From the NCBI GenBank assembly GCA_965212545.1, contig CBDBVB010000020.1:129117-193116 (forward strand): a DNA stretch of 64,000 bases, written 5' to 3'. Each line of letters opens with the position of its first letter. Positions within the stretch are counted from its first letter, which is position 1. Below are positions 35,622 to 44,024 of this stretch, piece by piece. The translations under genes and the position numbers were made by a program. The notes beneath the pieces are model-generated. The model worked only from the letters and a program-made list of their open reading frames with translations, was not told where the DNA came from and made no database searches. This stretch comes from JABDIP01 sp965212545. Its GTDB lineage: Bacteria; Pseudomonadota; Alphaproteobacteria; DSM-16000; Inquilinaceae.

Positions 35622-36980
35622 ATGAACGGGTATCTGGCTGCCGAGACCTGCAGGGCGGCGGCGGCCATCCTCGATGAGTCATCCGTTGGTCGGCCCGAGC
35701 CGGATGCCGAGGTGGCAGCGCTGCTGGCGGCGCTCGGCTATTTGCCCGGCCGCGGGGACAGCGTCGACCTCGCGGAGTCCCTGGCCAACCGACGATCGCT
35801 CTTACGGCTTGCCGGCGAACTCCAACGTCTGTTTCAAATCTCGCCGCCGGACGCGCCGAACCTTGTCTTTGTCGGCGGCGAGGCGGGGTCCGGTTTGGGC
35901 GGCAGTGGCAATACCGTCAGCCTTTCGGGTGCCGGCCTGTCGCTCAGGGGCGCATTCGAGCGGTGCGTCGGCGAAGGTGCGGAATACCTGTCACAACTGG
36001 AGTCGGATGGCGACATCGTCGACCGGGGTCGCCCGTCGGATGTTTCCCACGGTCTGGATCCGTCGGCCCTGTCGGGCATCCTGGACATGCTGACCGGCGA
36101 CGGGGCCCACGCCAACCCGGAGATCGATTGGGTGGCGGGCCGGAGACTTGCCGATGACGGCCCGGTCCTGCTGCCGGCCGATCTCTGCCTGAGGCGGGCC
36201 GAGGTAAATGGGGATTTCACGCCCCGGGTCAGCGTAGGCAGCGGCTGTGCGGCCGGCGTCTCCGACGCTGCCGCGACGCAGTCGGCGCTGTTGGAGCTGA
36301 TCGAGCGGGACGCAGCGGCGCTCTGGTGGCTAGGGGGGCGGCCAGCGCGACCGATTTCGGTCGAAACGCTGGCGGCGACCGGTGCCGCCGAGTTCCTGAA
36401 TCAGCTGCGCGGACATGCCGCGACCCGGCACAGCCGGCTGTTGGACATCACAACGGATCTAGGCGTGCCCTGCATCGCCTCTGTGTCCCTGGCAAACGAC
36501 GGCAAGGGCTTCGCATGCGGTCTGGCGGCCGGCCCGACGATCGGGTCGGCGATGCGGTCCGCCATTGTCGAGATGTGCCAGATGGAACTCAGCCACCAGA
36601 TCATCGCCCTGAAGCGCCGCCAGCGTGGAGACGATGCTCTCAACGCCCATGACCTTGCGCATCTGAAAAGGGGGGAGGCCATCGACGCCGACCACCCGGC
36701 GCTCCAGCCGAGGGGCATGCCCAATGCCTGGCGCGATGTGCGGGATGAGCAGCCGCCACCGCAGCTTGGTCTAAGAGGTATCATCGACAGTATACAAGAA
36801 CATGGTGCTGCTGGCTTCGCAGTACGGTTGAGTAGAAACCGGTTGTCAGTTCCCGTTTCAAAAGTTGTCGCCATCGGTCTGCAGCCGTTTCCATCCGAGT
36901 ACAAAACATCGAGATTGAAGTCGGAAGAGGGAAAACTTGGCCGCCGCAGCGAATTAACAGAACCGGTTCCGCTGTTATGA
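35622..36980 (+). CDS. YcaO-domain protein
   Basis: A 452-residue protein. An unknown N-terminal region of about 95 residues precedes the YcaO domain. Motifs: GAGLSLRGAFERCVGEGAEY (about 103-122), GSGCAAGVSDAAATQSALLELIERDAAALWW (about 206-236; key ELIERD) and AMRSAIVEMCQMEL (about 309). Family knowledge: YcaO enzymes use ATP to activate peptide amides, forming azolines, thioamides or amidines in RiPPs. The chain ends EPVPLL, a short Pro-x-Pro rather than the full PxPxP end of azoline-forming members. No ThiF-like partner or flavin dehydrogenase is visible nearby. The ATG at 35622 (AGAGGTGGG upstream) is preferred to a TTG at 35565. Confidence 0.85.
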   Translation: MNGYLAAETCRAAAAILDESSVGRPEPDAEVAALLAALGYLPGRGDSVDLAESLANRRSLLRLAGELQRLFQISPPDAPNLVFVGGEAGSGLGGSGNTVSLSGAGLSLRGAFERCVGEGAEYLSQLESDGDIVDRGRPSDVSHGLDPSALSGILDMLTGDGAHANPEIDWVAGRRLADDGPVLLPADLCLRRAEVNGDFTPRVSVGSGCAAGVSDAAATQSALLELIERDAAALWWLGGRPARPISVETLAATGAAEFLNQLRGHAATRHSRLLDITTDLGVPCIASVSLANDGKGFACGLAAGPTIGSAMRSAIVEMCQMELSHQIIALKRRQRGDDALNAHDLAHLKRGEAIDADHPALQPRGMPNAWRDVRDEQPPPQLGLRGIIDSIQEHGAAGFAVRLSRNRLSVPVSKVVAIGLQPFPSEYKTSRLKSEEGKLGRRSELTEPVPLL

Positions 36981-37037
36981 ACTCGAAAGTTGCTGCAATT
37001 TGGGCTAAAACCTAGAAATCCCAACTCTGGCGGACGC

Positions 37038-39098
37038 ATGGGCAGGATATCGGTTCCGATCAACGACTTGGCACAGGACGAGGCATTGTCACTCGCCTTG
37101 CTGGGCGGGTTCTCGATGAACCTGAGCGGCGACGAGATTCGCATCGCAATTCAGAAGGGCAAGGCCCTGCTCGCCTATCTCGTGCTCAGCCCGACCCAGA
37201 ACGAGTCGCGCGAGCGGGTGGCCGGGCTGCTGTGGAGCGAGTCCGAGGAATTCCATGCCAGGGCTTCCCTGCGCCAGACCTTGCGGCAGTTGCGTCAGGC
37301 CTTCGACGAGGCCGGGATCGATGTGCTCGAGGCAGATCGATCGGGGATTCGCGTTGATCTGTCAAAGGTCGATCTCGATGTCCATCGGGTGCTCGACGCC
37401 GCCGGACGGGGCGAGACGACTCCGCTCATGTTCCGCACTCGCCGGCTGACCGATGCCCTGCTGAGCGGCTTCGAAGATGTCGACCCGGCCTTTCGCACCT
37501 GGCTTCTCGTCCAGCGGCAGACCCTGTTCGACCAGTTGACGGTGCTGTTGGAAGCGGTCCTGTCCTCCGACGTGCACGACCTCGTGGCGAGAAAGAATGC
37601 CGCGGCCGCATTGGCACAGATCGATCCGTCGCATGAGGGCGCGTGCCGGTATCTGATGCAGGCCTATGCCGGTGAGGGCGACGTTTCCAGCGCACTTCGC
37701 CAATACAAAGCGCTCTGGGACCTGCTCGACGACGAATATGGAATGGAACCGTCCGATGCGACCCAGGACCTGGTTGCGCGGATCAAGTCAGGTGAATTTG
37801 AAGCGAGCAACAGGACTAGCCCGCTGAATATCGTCGCGGCACCAGTGCCGGCGGTTTCCATTCCATCTGGCGATGTGGCAGACACGGTCAAGCGGCGCCT
37901 GGTGCTGACGGTCGGCGAGTTCAGCGCCGACGGAATCGAGCCCGAACGCGCCTATCTGATCCGGGGCTTTCGGCACGAGTTGATCGGTAGCCTGGTTCGA
38001 TTCCGGGACTGGGTGGTGCTGGATCAGGCATCAACGGGCGGCAATAGCGACCCCGGCGACGGCGAAATTGTCTACAACATCGAAGCTACGCTCCTTCCGG
38101 GGAGCGACGGCGTAACGCTCGTGCTCACATTGAAGGATGCGAATTCGGGGCACTATGTCTGGAGCGCCCGGCATAACATCAATCTGGAAGAGTGGTTCGC
38201 GGCGCAGCAGTCGATCGTGCGTCGAATCGCCGTGGCGCTGAACCTCAATATCTCGGCTGAACGGCTCTCGCGCGTTTCGGGCAAGCCTGACATTACGCTC
38301 GATGTCTATGACCGCTGGCTACGCGGTCAGGCGCTCATCCTGCGCTGGAGGCCTGAGGATGAGACAAGGGCCGAGGCGATATTCCGGTCGATCATCGAGG
38401 AAGCGCCCGGATTTGCGTCCGGCTATAGCAGCCTCGTTCAGATCATGAACTCGCGCCATCATATCTTCCCGGGGGAATTCCGCACCCGGGAGCGCGAGAA
38501 GGAGGCGCTCGCGCTTGCCAAGCAGTCGGTGCAATTGGATCCGCTGGATTCGAAGACGCATCTGTGCCTGGCATGGGCGCAGTCCATGAACAGCCAGTTC
38601 GAACGGGCCGAGTTGAGCTTCACGATGGCCTACGAACTGAACGAAAACGATCCCTGGACCATGCTGTCTGCGGCGCATGGGCTGGCATTCTGCGACCGTT
38701 TGGACTCGGCCAGGGAACTGGCCGATCAGGCCCTCGAACTGGGGATCAAATCATCGACCCTGCATTGGGGCTATCAGGTCGGAATTCGATTCTTGCTCGG
38801 CGATTACGAAGGGGCAATTGCCGCCGCCGATCGCGCCGAGGACGTCATCTACAATCTCCCCGCCTGGCGGGCGGCAGCCCACTACCACCTTGGCCGCACG
38901 GACGAATCGCGGGCCGAGGCGCGCCGTTTCTGCGAGTTAATCCGGACCGTTTGGCATGGTTCGATGACGCCGGATGACCAGACGATCTTCCGATGGCTGC
39001 TGCATTCGTTTCCGATCAGACGCAAGGACGCCTGGGAGCGGCTCCGCGATGGACTGCTCGGCACTAACGCCTATGGCGAACTCGCTGGTGACAGCTAG
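37038..39098 (+). CDS. BTAD regulator with FlgO/TolB-like domain and TPR repeats
   Basis: A 686-residue protein. Residues about 10-105 form an OmpR-type winged helix (LALLGGFSMNLSGDEI; VAGLLWSESEEFHARASLRQ). About 110-255 is the BTAD. About 280-410 resembles the FlgO/TolB-N-like domain found in CadC- and cyclase-type regulators (YNIEATLLPGSDGVTLVLTL; HYVWSARHNINL). About 430-670 are TPR helices. It starts about 57 bp after YcaO and is probably co-transcribed with it. The ATG at 37038 is chosen; the frame opens with a TTG at 36990. It is the third BTAD protein in 17 kb and likely the local activator. Confidence 0.82.
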   Translation: MGRISVPINDLAQDEALSLALLGGFSMNLSGDEIRIAIQKGKALLAYLVLSPTQNESRERVAGLLWSESEEFHARASLRQTLRQLRQAFDEAGIDVLEADRSGIRVDLSKVDLDVHRVLDAAGRGETTPLMFRTRRLTDALLSGFEDVDPAFRTWLLVQRQTLFDQLTVLLEAVLSSDVHDLVARKNAAAALAQIDPSHEGACRYLMQAYAGEGDVSSALRQYKALWDLLDDEYGMEPSDATQDLVARIKSGEFEASNRTSPLNIVAAPVPAVSIPSGDVADTVKRRLVLTVGEFSADGIEPERAYLIRGFRHELIGSLVRFRDWVVLDQASTGGNSDPGDGEIVYNIEATLLPGSDGVTLVLTLKDANSGHYVWSARHNINLEEWFAAQQSIVRRIAVALNLNISAERLSRVSGKPDITLDVYDRWLRGQALILRWRPEDETRAEAIFRSIIEEAPGFASGYSSLVQIMNSRHHIFPGEFRTREREKEALALAKQSVQLDPLDSKTHLCLAWAQSMNSQFERAELSFTMAYELNENDPWTMLSAAHGLAFCDRLDSARELADQALELGIKSSTLHWGYQVGIRFLLGDYEGAIAAADRAEDVIYNLPAWRAAAHYHLGRTDESRAEARRFCELIRTVWHGSMTPDDQTIFRWLLHSFPIRRKDAWERLRDGLLGTNAYGELAGDS

Positions 39099-39230
39099 GG
39101 CGCAATCAGCACAGCCGGAAGCGAGGCCGGCCGACCGAGCCGGCGCCGTTGAACTGGAGAGTACCCGTGAAATTGCGGCGCGATGCTTAGGGTGGATCCG
39201 CGACCGACGTGATGCTGGCCGCGGACTCCC
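39099..39230. other. Short gap between convergent genes
   Basis: A 132-bp stretch between the BTAD-TPR stop and the stop of the 128-residue minus-strand gene. No clear hairpin or gene. Confidence 0.4.
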
Positions 39231-39617
39231 TTATCTGCACTGCGCGATCGTGTAGTCGCCGACCCTGGAGAAGAAGTACTCCAGATTGCCGATGTCGCCG
39301 GCGACGATCCTGTCTTTGTAGAAACGCGGCTCATTGTAGCTTCCGTCGTTGCCGAGCCGCGCGGCCCGATCCCTGCCTTCCTCGGCCATTTCAATCGGCG
39401 GCAGTCGGATCACCAGCTTGTCGAGCGTGCTCTGGACGAATTCGATGTGTTTCAGCCGGTCGGGAACCGTGGCGATCTCCGCCAACTGAGTCTTTAACTC
39501 TTCGATGGTCGTCGGTCGTGCACTCTCCGATTTCGCCCATTCCAGGACTTTCCGCCCCATAGCCGCGTAGTCGGAAATCTCGACCCTCGGGATCGGTTTG
39601 GTATCGTCATTCTGCAT
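39231..39617 (-). CDS. Unknown 128-residue protein downstream of the haem peroxidase
   Basis: A 128-residue soluble protein, MQNDDTKPIPRVEISDYAAM at the start and GDYTIAQCR at the end. GGAGG lies 10 bases before the ATG. It is charged and largely helical in the first 70 residues, with a single Cys two residues from the C-terminus. I do not recognise a family. It follows the haem peroxidase by 59 bp on the same strand, so it is probably co-transcribed. A partner, immunity or substrate role for the peroxidase or YcaO enzyme is possible but unproven. Confidence 0.6.
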   Translation of the reverse strand: MQNDDTKPIPRVEISDYAAMGRKVLEWAKSESARPTTIEELKTQLAEIATVPDRLKHIEFVQSTLDKLVIRLPPIEMAEEGRDRAARLGNDGSYNEPRFYKDRIVAGDIGNLEYFFSRVGDYTIAQCR

Positions 39618-39676
39618 GTGTCCGTGGCCTCCTGATCCTGAAATCGGTTGTTGGTTGTTTGCGCGGTCGTTTGAAA

Positions 39677-41281
39677 TCAGGCGTTTGGCAGGTCGCCTGT
39701 CGACTCGAGGTGGCTGATCAAGGCCGGCATCGATTTGGGCATGCCGCCGGCAAAGAGCTTGTCCATCAGCGTCGTCGTTTCGGTGTCGCCCTCGATCATC
39801 GAACGCGTCCTGTAGAGCGCTCCATAGACCGACTCGCCGACGACCATCGACCCCACCGGGCCCAGGCGCGCTCCGGCCTCGACCTCCTTGGCCTCCATCA
39901 GAATGAAGAAGAGCAGCGGCGGGTCGTTCGAGATCTTGTCGATATCCTCGGCGTCCAGCCCGGCATCGCCATCCTCGGCGCTGTCTCCGCTTTCGAGCCA
40001 CGTCCTGATGCAGGCGGCGCGAGCTTGGGCGTCGCCCAGGAAGTCGCTGGCCCGCTCGTCCGGATCCAGCTTGTCGATCAGCGCGCTCACCGCAAGCGGA
40101 TCGGACTCGGCACCGCGGAGCAGATCGCGAAGAACGAGGCCGCCATATTCGTCATCCTGGGTGGCGAACAGATCGTTGACTCCGAGCGCCGGCGCGACGG
40201 CCGGCACGATCAGCCGGCTGAAGTTCGGCGACTTGGTCGTCGTCTCGAAGAAACGCGCCCATTGCACCAGCCAGTCGCTTGACAATGGCATGTCATACGG
40301 GCGCCGCGACGAGGTGAACCGAACGATATCCTTGATGCCGGTGAAGGGGTGGTCGTCGTTCACCGCATAAGTGCTCCGCACCATCGAGTGCCCGACCCGA
40401 TAGGCGGCATCGGAGAATTCGACCGGCATCCGGGTGTCGTCGACCGGATCCCGGAACGCTCCGCTGGTCAGCGCATCGCCCAGGCGCGTATAGGCGCTCT
40501 GGCAGAGCAGTCGCTTCATCAGATCGTGCTGCACGATGTGCCGATACACGAAGGCCGTCGCCTTTCGAGCCCTTGCAAAGCGACGTTCGGGGCGCTGTTC
40601 GTTCGGCGGATCCGCCAACATGTCGAGCCGCGCGATCTCCGCCTCGATCCGATTGTGCAGCAGGTGGAACACCACGGTCAGCTGCGACATGATCAGGCTG
40701 ACATCGTTTCGAGGATCGGCGAGCAGCGCCTCCGTGGCGCCACGGTCCGGAAGGTTGTCGATCTCCGGGCATCCGGTGCGCGGTATGTCCAGGGCCGGAC
40801 CGCCGGCCGGGCGGGCGCCGTCCCAACGGCACTTTCCAACACGCAGTCGCGTCCGGTGCTGGCCCGGTCCCCGCGACAATGCGAATGCCGATGGCGATGA
40901 TGCCGGGCCACGGCCATAGATGGTGTCGAGAATCAGCCGATCGACGCGGGTATTGCGCGTCGTGTCGGTTGATTCGGTGACATCCGGGCCCTCTGCGACG
41001 CTCCGGACGATGTCGTGGCTGACCATCTGGGCCAGGTATGTGTAGCCGGCTGGGACGCCGGTATTGTCGCCGGCGACGGTGTTCTCGCCCTCCTTGGTGA
41101 TCCGTACCGCCAGCCGTTCAAGCATCTTTCGGGTCCGTTCCTCGGACTCGAAGCCCTTGAAATGAGGCAGGTTTTTCTCTTTGGGAAACATGTTCCGGAA
41201 ATCGAGCCGCGTGGCGGCCGGCCGCTTGCCGGCCGGGCATTTTCCGAAGTTGGAGATAGGCAGAAGGGCATGAAGCAGCAT
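39677..41281 (-). CDS. Animal-type haem peroxidase
   Basis: A 534-residue protein of the peroxidase-cyclooxygenase (animal haem peroxidase) superfamily. YLAQMVSHDI (about 83-92) matches the distal haem region with its His-Asp. The segment NDVSLIMSQLTVVFHLLHNRI is the family's LxxxHxxxHNxx-like helix, and YRVGHSMVR (about 293-301) supplies the proximal His. There is no clear Sec signal, though the first 12 residues are mildly hydrophobic. Bacterial members oxidise halides or phenolics or cross-link proteins. It lies next to the 128-residue orphan and closes the island. Confidence 0.83.
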   Translation of the reverse strand: MLLHALLPISNFGKCPAGKRPAATRLDFRNMFPKEKNLPHFKGFESEERTRKMLERLAVRITKEGENTVAGDNTGVPAGYTYLAQMVSHDIVRSVAEGPDVTESTDTTRNTRVDRLILDTIYGRGPASSPSAFALSRGPGQHRTRLRVGKCRWDGARPAGGPALDIPRTGCPEIDNLPDRGATEALLADPRNDVSLIMSQLTVVFHLLHNRIEAEIARLDMLADPPNEQRPERRFARARKATAFVYRHIVQHDLMKRLLCQSAYTRLGDALTSGAFRDPVDDTRMPVEFSDAAYRVGHSMVRSTYAVNDDHPFTGIKDIVRFTSSRRPYDMPLSSDWLVQWARFFETTTKSPNFSRLIVPAVAPALGVNDLFATQDDEYGGLVLRDLLRGAESDPLAVSALIDKLDPDERASDFLGDAQARAACIRTWLESGDSAEDGDAGLDAEDIDKISNDPPLLFFILMEAKEVEAGARLGPVGSMVVGESVYGALYRTRSMIEGDTETTTLMDKLFAGGMPKSMPALISHLESTGDLPNA

Positions 41282-41473
41282 TCTCAGGGTTCCCTGTTCG
41301 GACCTTATTGGCGAACCCTATCTTTTGGTTCGTGATCTAATCGTGATTCGGTTGTGAGACCTCGTCAACTGCGAACACAGTTGCCGACCGAGACGACACT
41401 AAATTTCGTCCCTGCCACTGCCAACCGATCAAGTCGTCGCCAAATGGATCGGGAGTATTTGGAGCCGCTGCGA

Positions 41474-42445
41474 TCAGCTTTGTTCCTCAAGCCGGTCGGT
41501 CGCCGGCGGCGGGGTGCGGGAAAGCGCCGCGATCTCGGATCTGATCTGCGGCGTCATGTCGATCCCAACGCAGTCGAGCGACGGTTGCAGCTGTTCCACG
41601 CTCCGCGCGCCGACGATCGGGCAGGTGACGGCCGGATGCGCGCCCGCCCAGGCGACCGCCAAGCTGACCGGATGCACGCCCATGCGTTCGGCGAATCCGG
41701 TGAAGGCCGCCGCGGTCTCGATCATCCAGTCATCGGAGTAGCGTTTCGCATACATCGGATTGTCGACGATCCGCCCCGCCTCCGGCTTGCTTCCAGGCCG
41801 GTACTTGCCGCTGAGCAGGCCGCCGCCAACCGGGCTGTAGGTAATGACGGCGATCTCTTCGGCTGCGGCGAGCGGCAGGATCTCGACCTCTGACTGCCGC
41901 TTGACCAGATTGTACATCGGCTGCAGCACATCGAAGCGGGCCCAGCCGCGCCGCGCTGAAATGCCGAGCGATTTGGCGATCTGCCAGGCAGCGTAGTTCG
42001 AGGCGCCGAGATAGAGCACCTTGCCGGAACCGACCAGATCATCCAGCGCACGCAGGGTCTGCTCCAGATCCGCCGTGCCGTCCCAATGGTGCATGAACAA
42101 TATGTCGAGCCGGTCGGTGCGCAGCCGCTTCAGGCTCGCCTCCACGGCCAGCATGATGTTGCGCCGGCTGGCGCCGCGGTCGTTCGGACCGGGGCCGGTC
42201 GTTTGCACGCATTTCGAGGCGATGACGAGATCGTCGCGCTCGCCGGCCATCAGCCCGCCGAGGATCTCCTCCGCCCGGCCCTCATTGTAGACGTTGGCGC
42301 AGTCGAAGAAATCAATCCCGGCATCCCGACAGGCACCGAACATGCGCTTCGACTCCGCCTCGTCGGCGTCGCCGCCGAAAGACATGGTGCCGAAACAAAG
42401 TTGCGAGACTTGGACGCCGGTTCGGCCAAGAGGACCGTGTTTCAT
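41474..42445 (-). CDS. Aldo/keto reductase
   Basis: A 323-residue TIM-barrel oxidoreductase. LGRTGVQVSQLCFGTMSFGG is the usual start. The catalytic Asp and Tyr lie in DFFDCANVYNEGRAEE, Lys in ASKC and His in MHHW. PIVGARSVEQL forms the NADPH-binding end. GGAGG lies upstream of the ATG. It is 20 bp downstream of the OsmC-like gene on the same strand. General carbonyl or aldehyde reduction; substrate unknown. Confidence 0.88.
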   Translation of the reverse strand: MKHGPLGRTGVQVSQLCFGTMSFGGDADEAESKRMFGACRDAGIDFFDCANVYNEGRAEEILGGLMAGERDDLVIASKCVQTTGPGPNDRGASRRNIMLAVEASLKRLRTDRLDILFMHHWDGTADLEQTLRALDDLVGSGKVLYLGASNYAAWQIAKSLGISARRGWARFDVLQPMYNLVKRQSEVEILPLAAAEEIAVITYSPVGGGLLSGKYRPGSKPEAGRIVDNPMYAKRYSDDWMIETAAAFTGFAERMGVHPVSLAVAWAGAHPAVTCPIVGARSVEQLQPSLDCVGIDMTPQIRSEIAALSRTPPPATDRLEEQS

Positions 42446-42464
42446 ATCCGTCGGGCCTCCCGGG

Positions 42465-43679
42465 TCATACTGCCGCCAGCTCTGTGATCCTGATCCTGGC
42501 CTTCAGATCCGTGCGGCAGAAGGCGTGCAGGAAACAGGTCTGCTCGCCCATGTCGAGAACCTTGCGCGCGAAACCGTCATCCTCGCCGGTGTCCAGATAG
42601 ACATGGGTCTCCACCGGGTCGGCCTCGCCCGGCTTGCCGGTGCCGCCGGAGGCGCCGCCCGGCGAGAAATGCGTGTCCTGGATGATGCGGTAGCTGCGCA
42701 AATCCTTCTTGGCGATCTTCGCATAGCGGCCGAACTGGGTCATGAAGCAGAACCCGATGCCGGCCGAGATGTAGCTCGCCGCATCCGGCGCCAGCCCCTT
42801 GCCGCCGCTCTCCGGCGCCTCATCGCAGAGGTAGTGGAAGATCGAGCCGTGCGGATTGAACAGTTGCTGCTCGATCTGCTTCACGCCGTCGTCACGCAGA
42901 GTGCAGATCACCCGGACGTGCAAGGTTCGGTCCTGGTGATCCTGCAGCGAGCCGCCGGCGCGGGTGGTGGTCTCCTCGGTCTCCGGCGTCATGCCATTGC
43001 GAACGATCAGCCCCGACCAGTCGCCGGGTGCTGCAACCGCCTGCTCGAAATGATCGCCGGGATCGGGTTCGGCGGCGGTGCCGATCGATCTGGCCGCGTC
43101 CGGTTCGATCTCGCTGCCATTGTGGCTGAGCGTGAACAGGCTTTCCTTGCCGCCGCGCATCAGCCCGTTCAGCGGCGAGGCGGCGACCGCGTCATAGAGC
43201 AATGCGCGCAGAGCCTCGTGGTCTGCGTCGGCGTCGATCTGAGCCTCCAATTCGACGTCCTTGGCGCCGCCGGTCATGGTGCCCTGAAGGGCCGAGCCCC
43301 GCATCGTGTAGAAATTGTCCTGGATCAGCCGGATGTCGCGGATCGTGATACCGCGCTGCTTCGCCAGCGCCAGCACCTCGTTCAAGTAGGACGAGACCAT
43401 GCCGGTGGACAGGAAGGAGAGCGGGCAGGGACCTTCGTCGTGGCCTGCCAGATAGGTGCCTTCATCGGATGCCAGCCGCCAGACCGCGCCGGTGCGCCCC
43501 GAGGCGACCAGCGCCTCCTTCTGCATCACGGTGAGCGAGCGCACGCACAGGCGCAACGCGTCGTCGCGGCCGGGTCGCAGCGGTGGCGGCGAGAAACCGA
43601 TCGCCTCCGGGTTGGCCACTTTGAAGAACAGCGGCTTACCGCTCTCTTTCAGGATATTGGCACCTGCAGTGTCCGCCAT
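42465..43679 (-). CDS. Tandem OsmC-like protein
   Basis: A 404-residue protein containing two OsmC/Ohr-like halves. The first (about 60-190) has HDEGPCPLSFLSTGMVSSYL, where the family normally has a reactive Cys in the long helix; here it is Ser. The second (about 220-400) has ISAGIGFCFMTQFGRYA with a Cys in that helix, and the end has CFLHAFC. OsmC/Ohr proteins reduce organic hydroperoxides using paired Cys. Tandem fusion is unusual, and only the second half looks redox-competent. GGAGG precedes the ATG. It is co-transcribed with the aldo/keto reductase. Confidence 0.72.
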   Translation of the reverse strand: MADTAGANILKESGKPLFFKVANPEAIGFSPPPLRPGRDDALRLCVRSLTVMQKEALVASGRTGAVWRLASDEGTYLAGHDEGPCPLSFLSTGMVSSYLNEVLALAKQRGITIRDIRLIQDNFYTMRGSALQGTMTGGAKDVELEAQIDADADHEALRALLYDAVAASPLNGLMRGGKESLFTLSHNGSEIEPDAARSIGTAAEPDPGDHFEQAVAAPGDWSGLIVRNGMTPETEETTTRAGGSLQDHQDRTLHVRVICTLRDDGVKQIEQQLFNPHGSIFHYLCDEAPESGGKGLAPDAASYISAGIGFCFMTQFGRYAKIAKKDLRSYRIIQDTHFSPGGASGGTGKPGEADPVETHVYLDTGEDDGFARKVLDMGEQTCFLHAFCRTDLKARIRITELAAV

Positions 43680-44024
43680 AACACGCCTCCTTGTCGCGAT
43701 CGGCCCGAACGATCGGCCGGAAGTTTATAGATGCGCGTCGGAGAGTTCGACCCTGAGCTCGATCATCGCCCGGTTCAGCCGTGCTTGGTCATCGGCCGAT
43801 CGCAGACGTCGCGACCGAACAGGCCGACGTTCATGGTCTCATGCGGCTTACAAAAAGTGTGAGACCACAGGCTGTGGCGGGATTGGTGCGCCGGCTCGAC
43901 ATTCGTGGACTATTGACGCGTTCTGACAACCGCGCCGCCTTAGCCACTGGTCTGGCGATGCCTGATCGCCCAGAGTGCGAAAAAGCCTCTCGCGTCACTG
44001 GCCATACTATGAAGAAGGATCAAA
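43680..44024. other. Divergent intergenic region
   Basis: A 345-bp gap between divergent starts of the OsmC-like gene and the S9 peptidase gene. It should contain both promoters. No strong palindrome or RNA gene was seen. Confidence 0.45.

Noticed and set aside
41312..41332. Inverted repeat CGAACC/GGTTCG upstream of the haem peroxidase
   Set aside because: Only 6 bp per arm with a 9-bp spacer. Too weak to call an operator or terminator.
22211..41473. Mobile-element origin of the central island
   Set aside because: I looked for transposase, integrase, attachment repeats or a tRNA border and saw none. The duplicated modules are direct repeats of genes, not insertion sequences, so transfer remains only a possibility.
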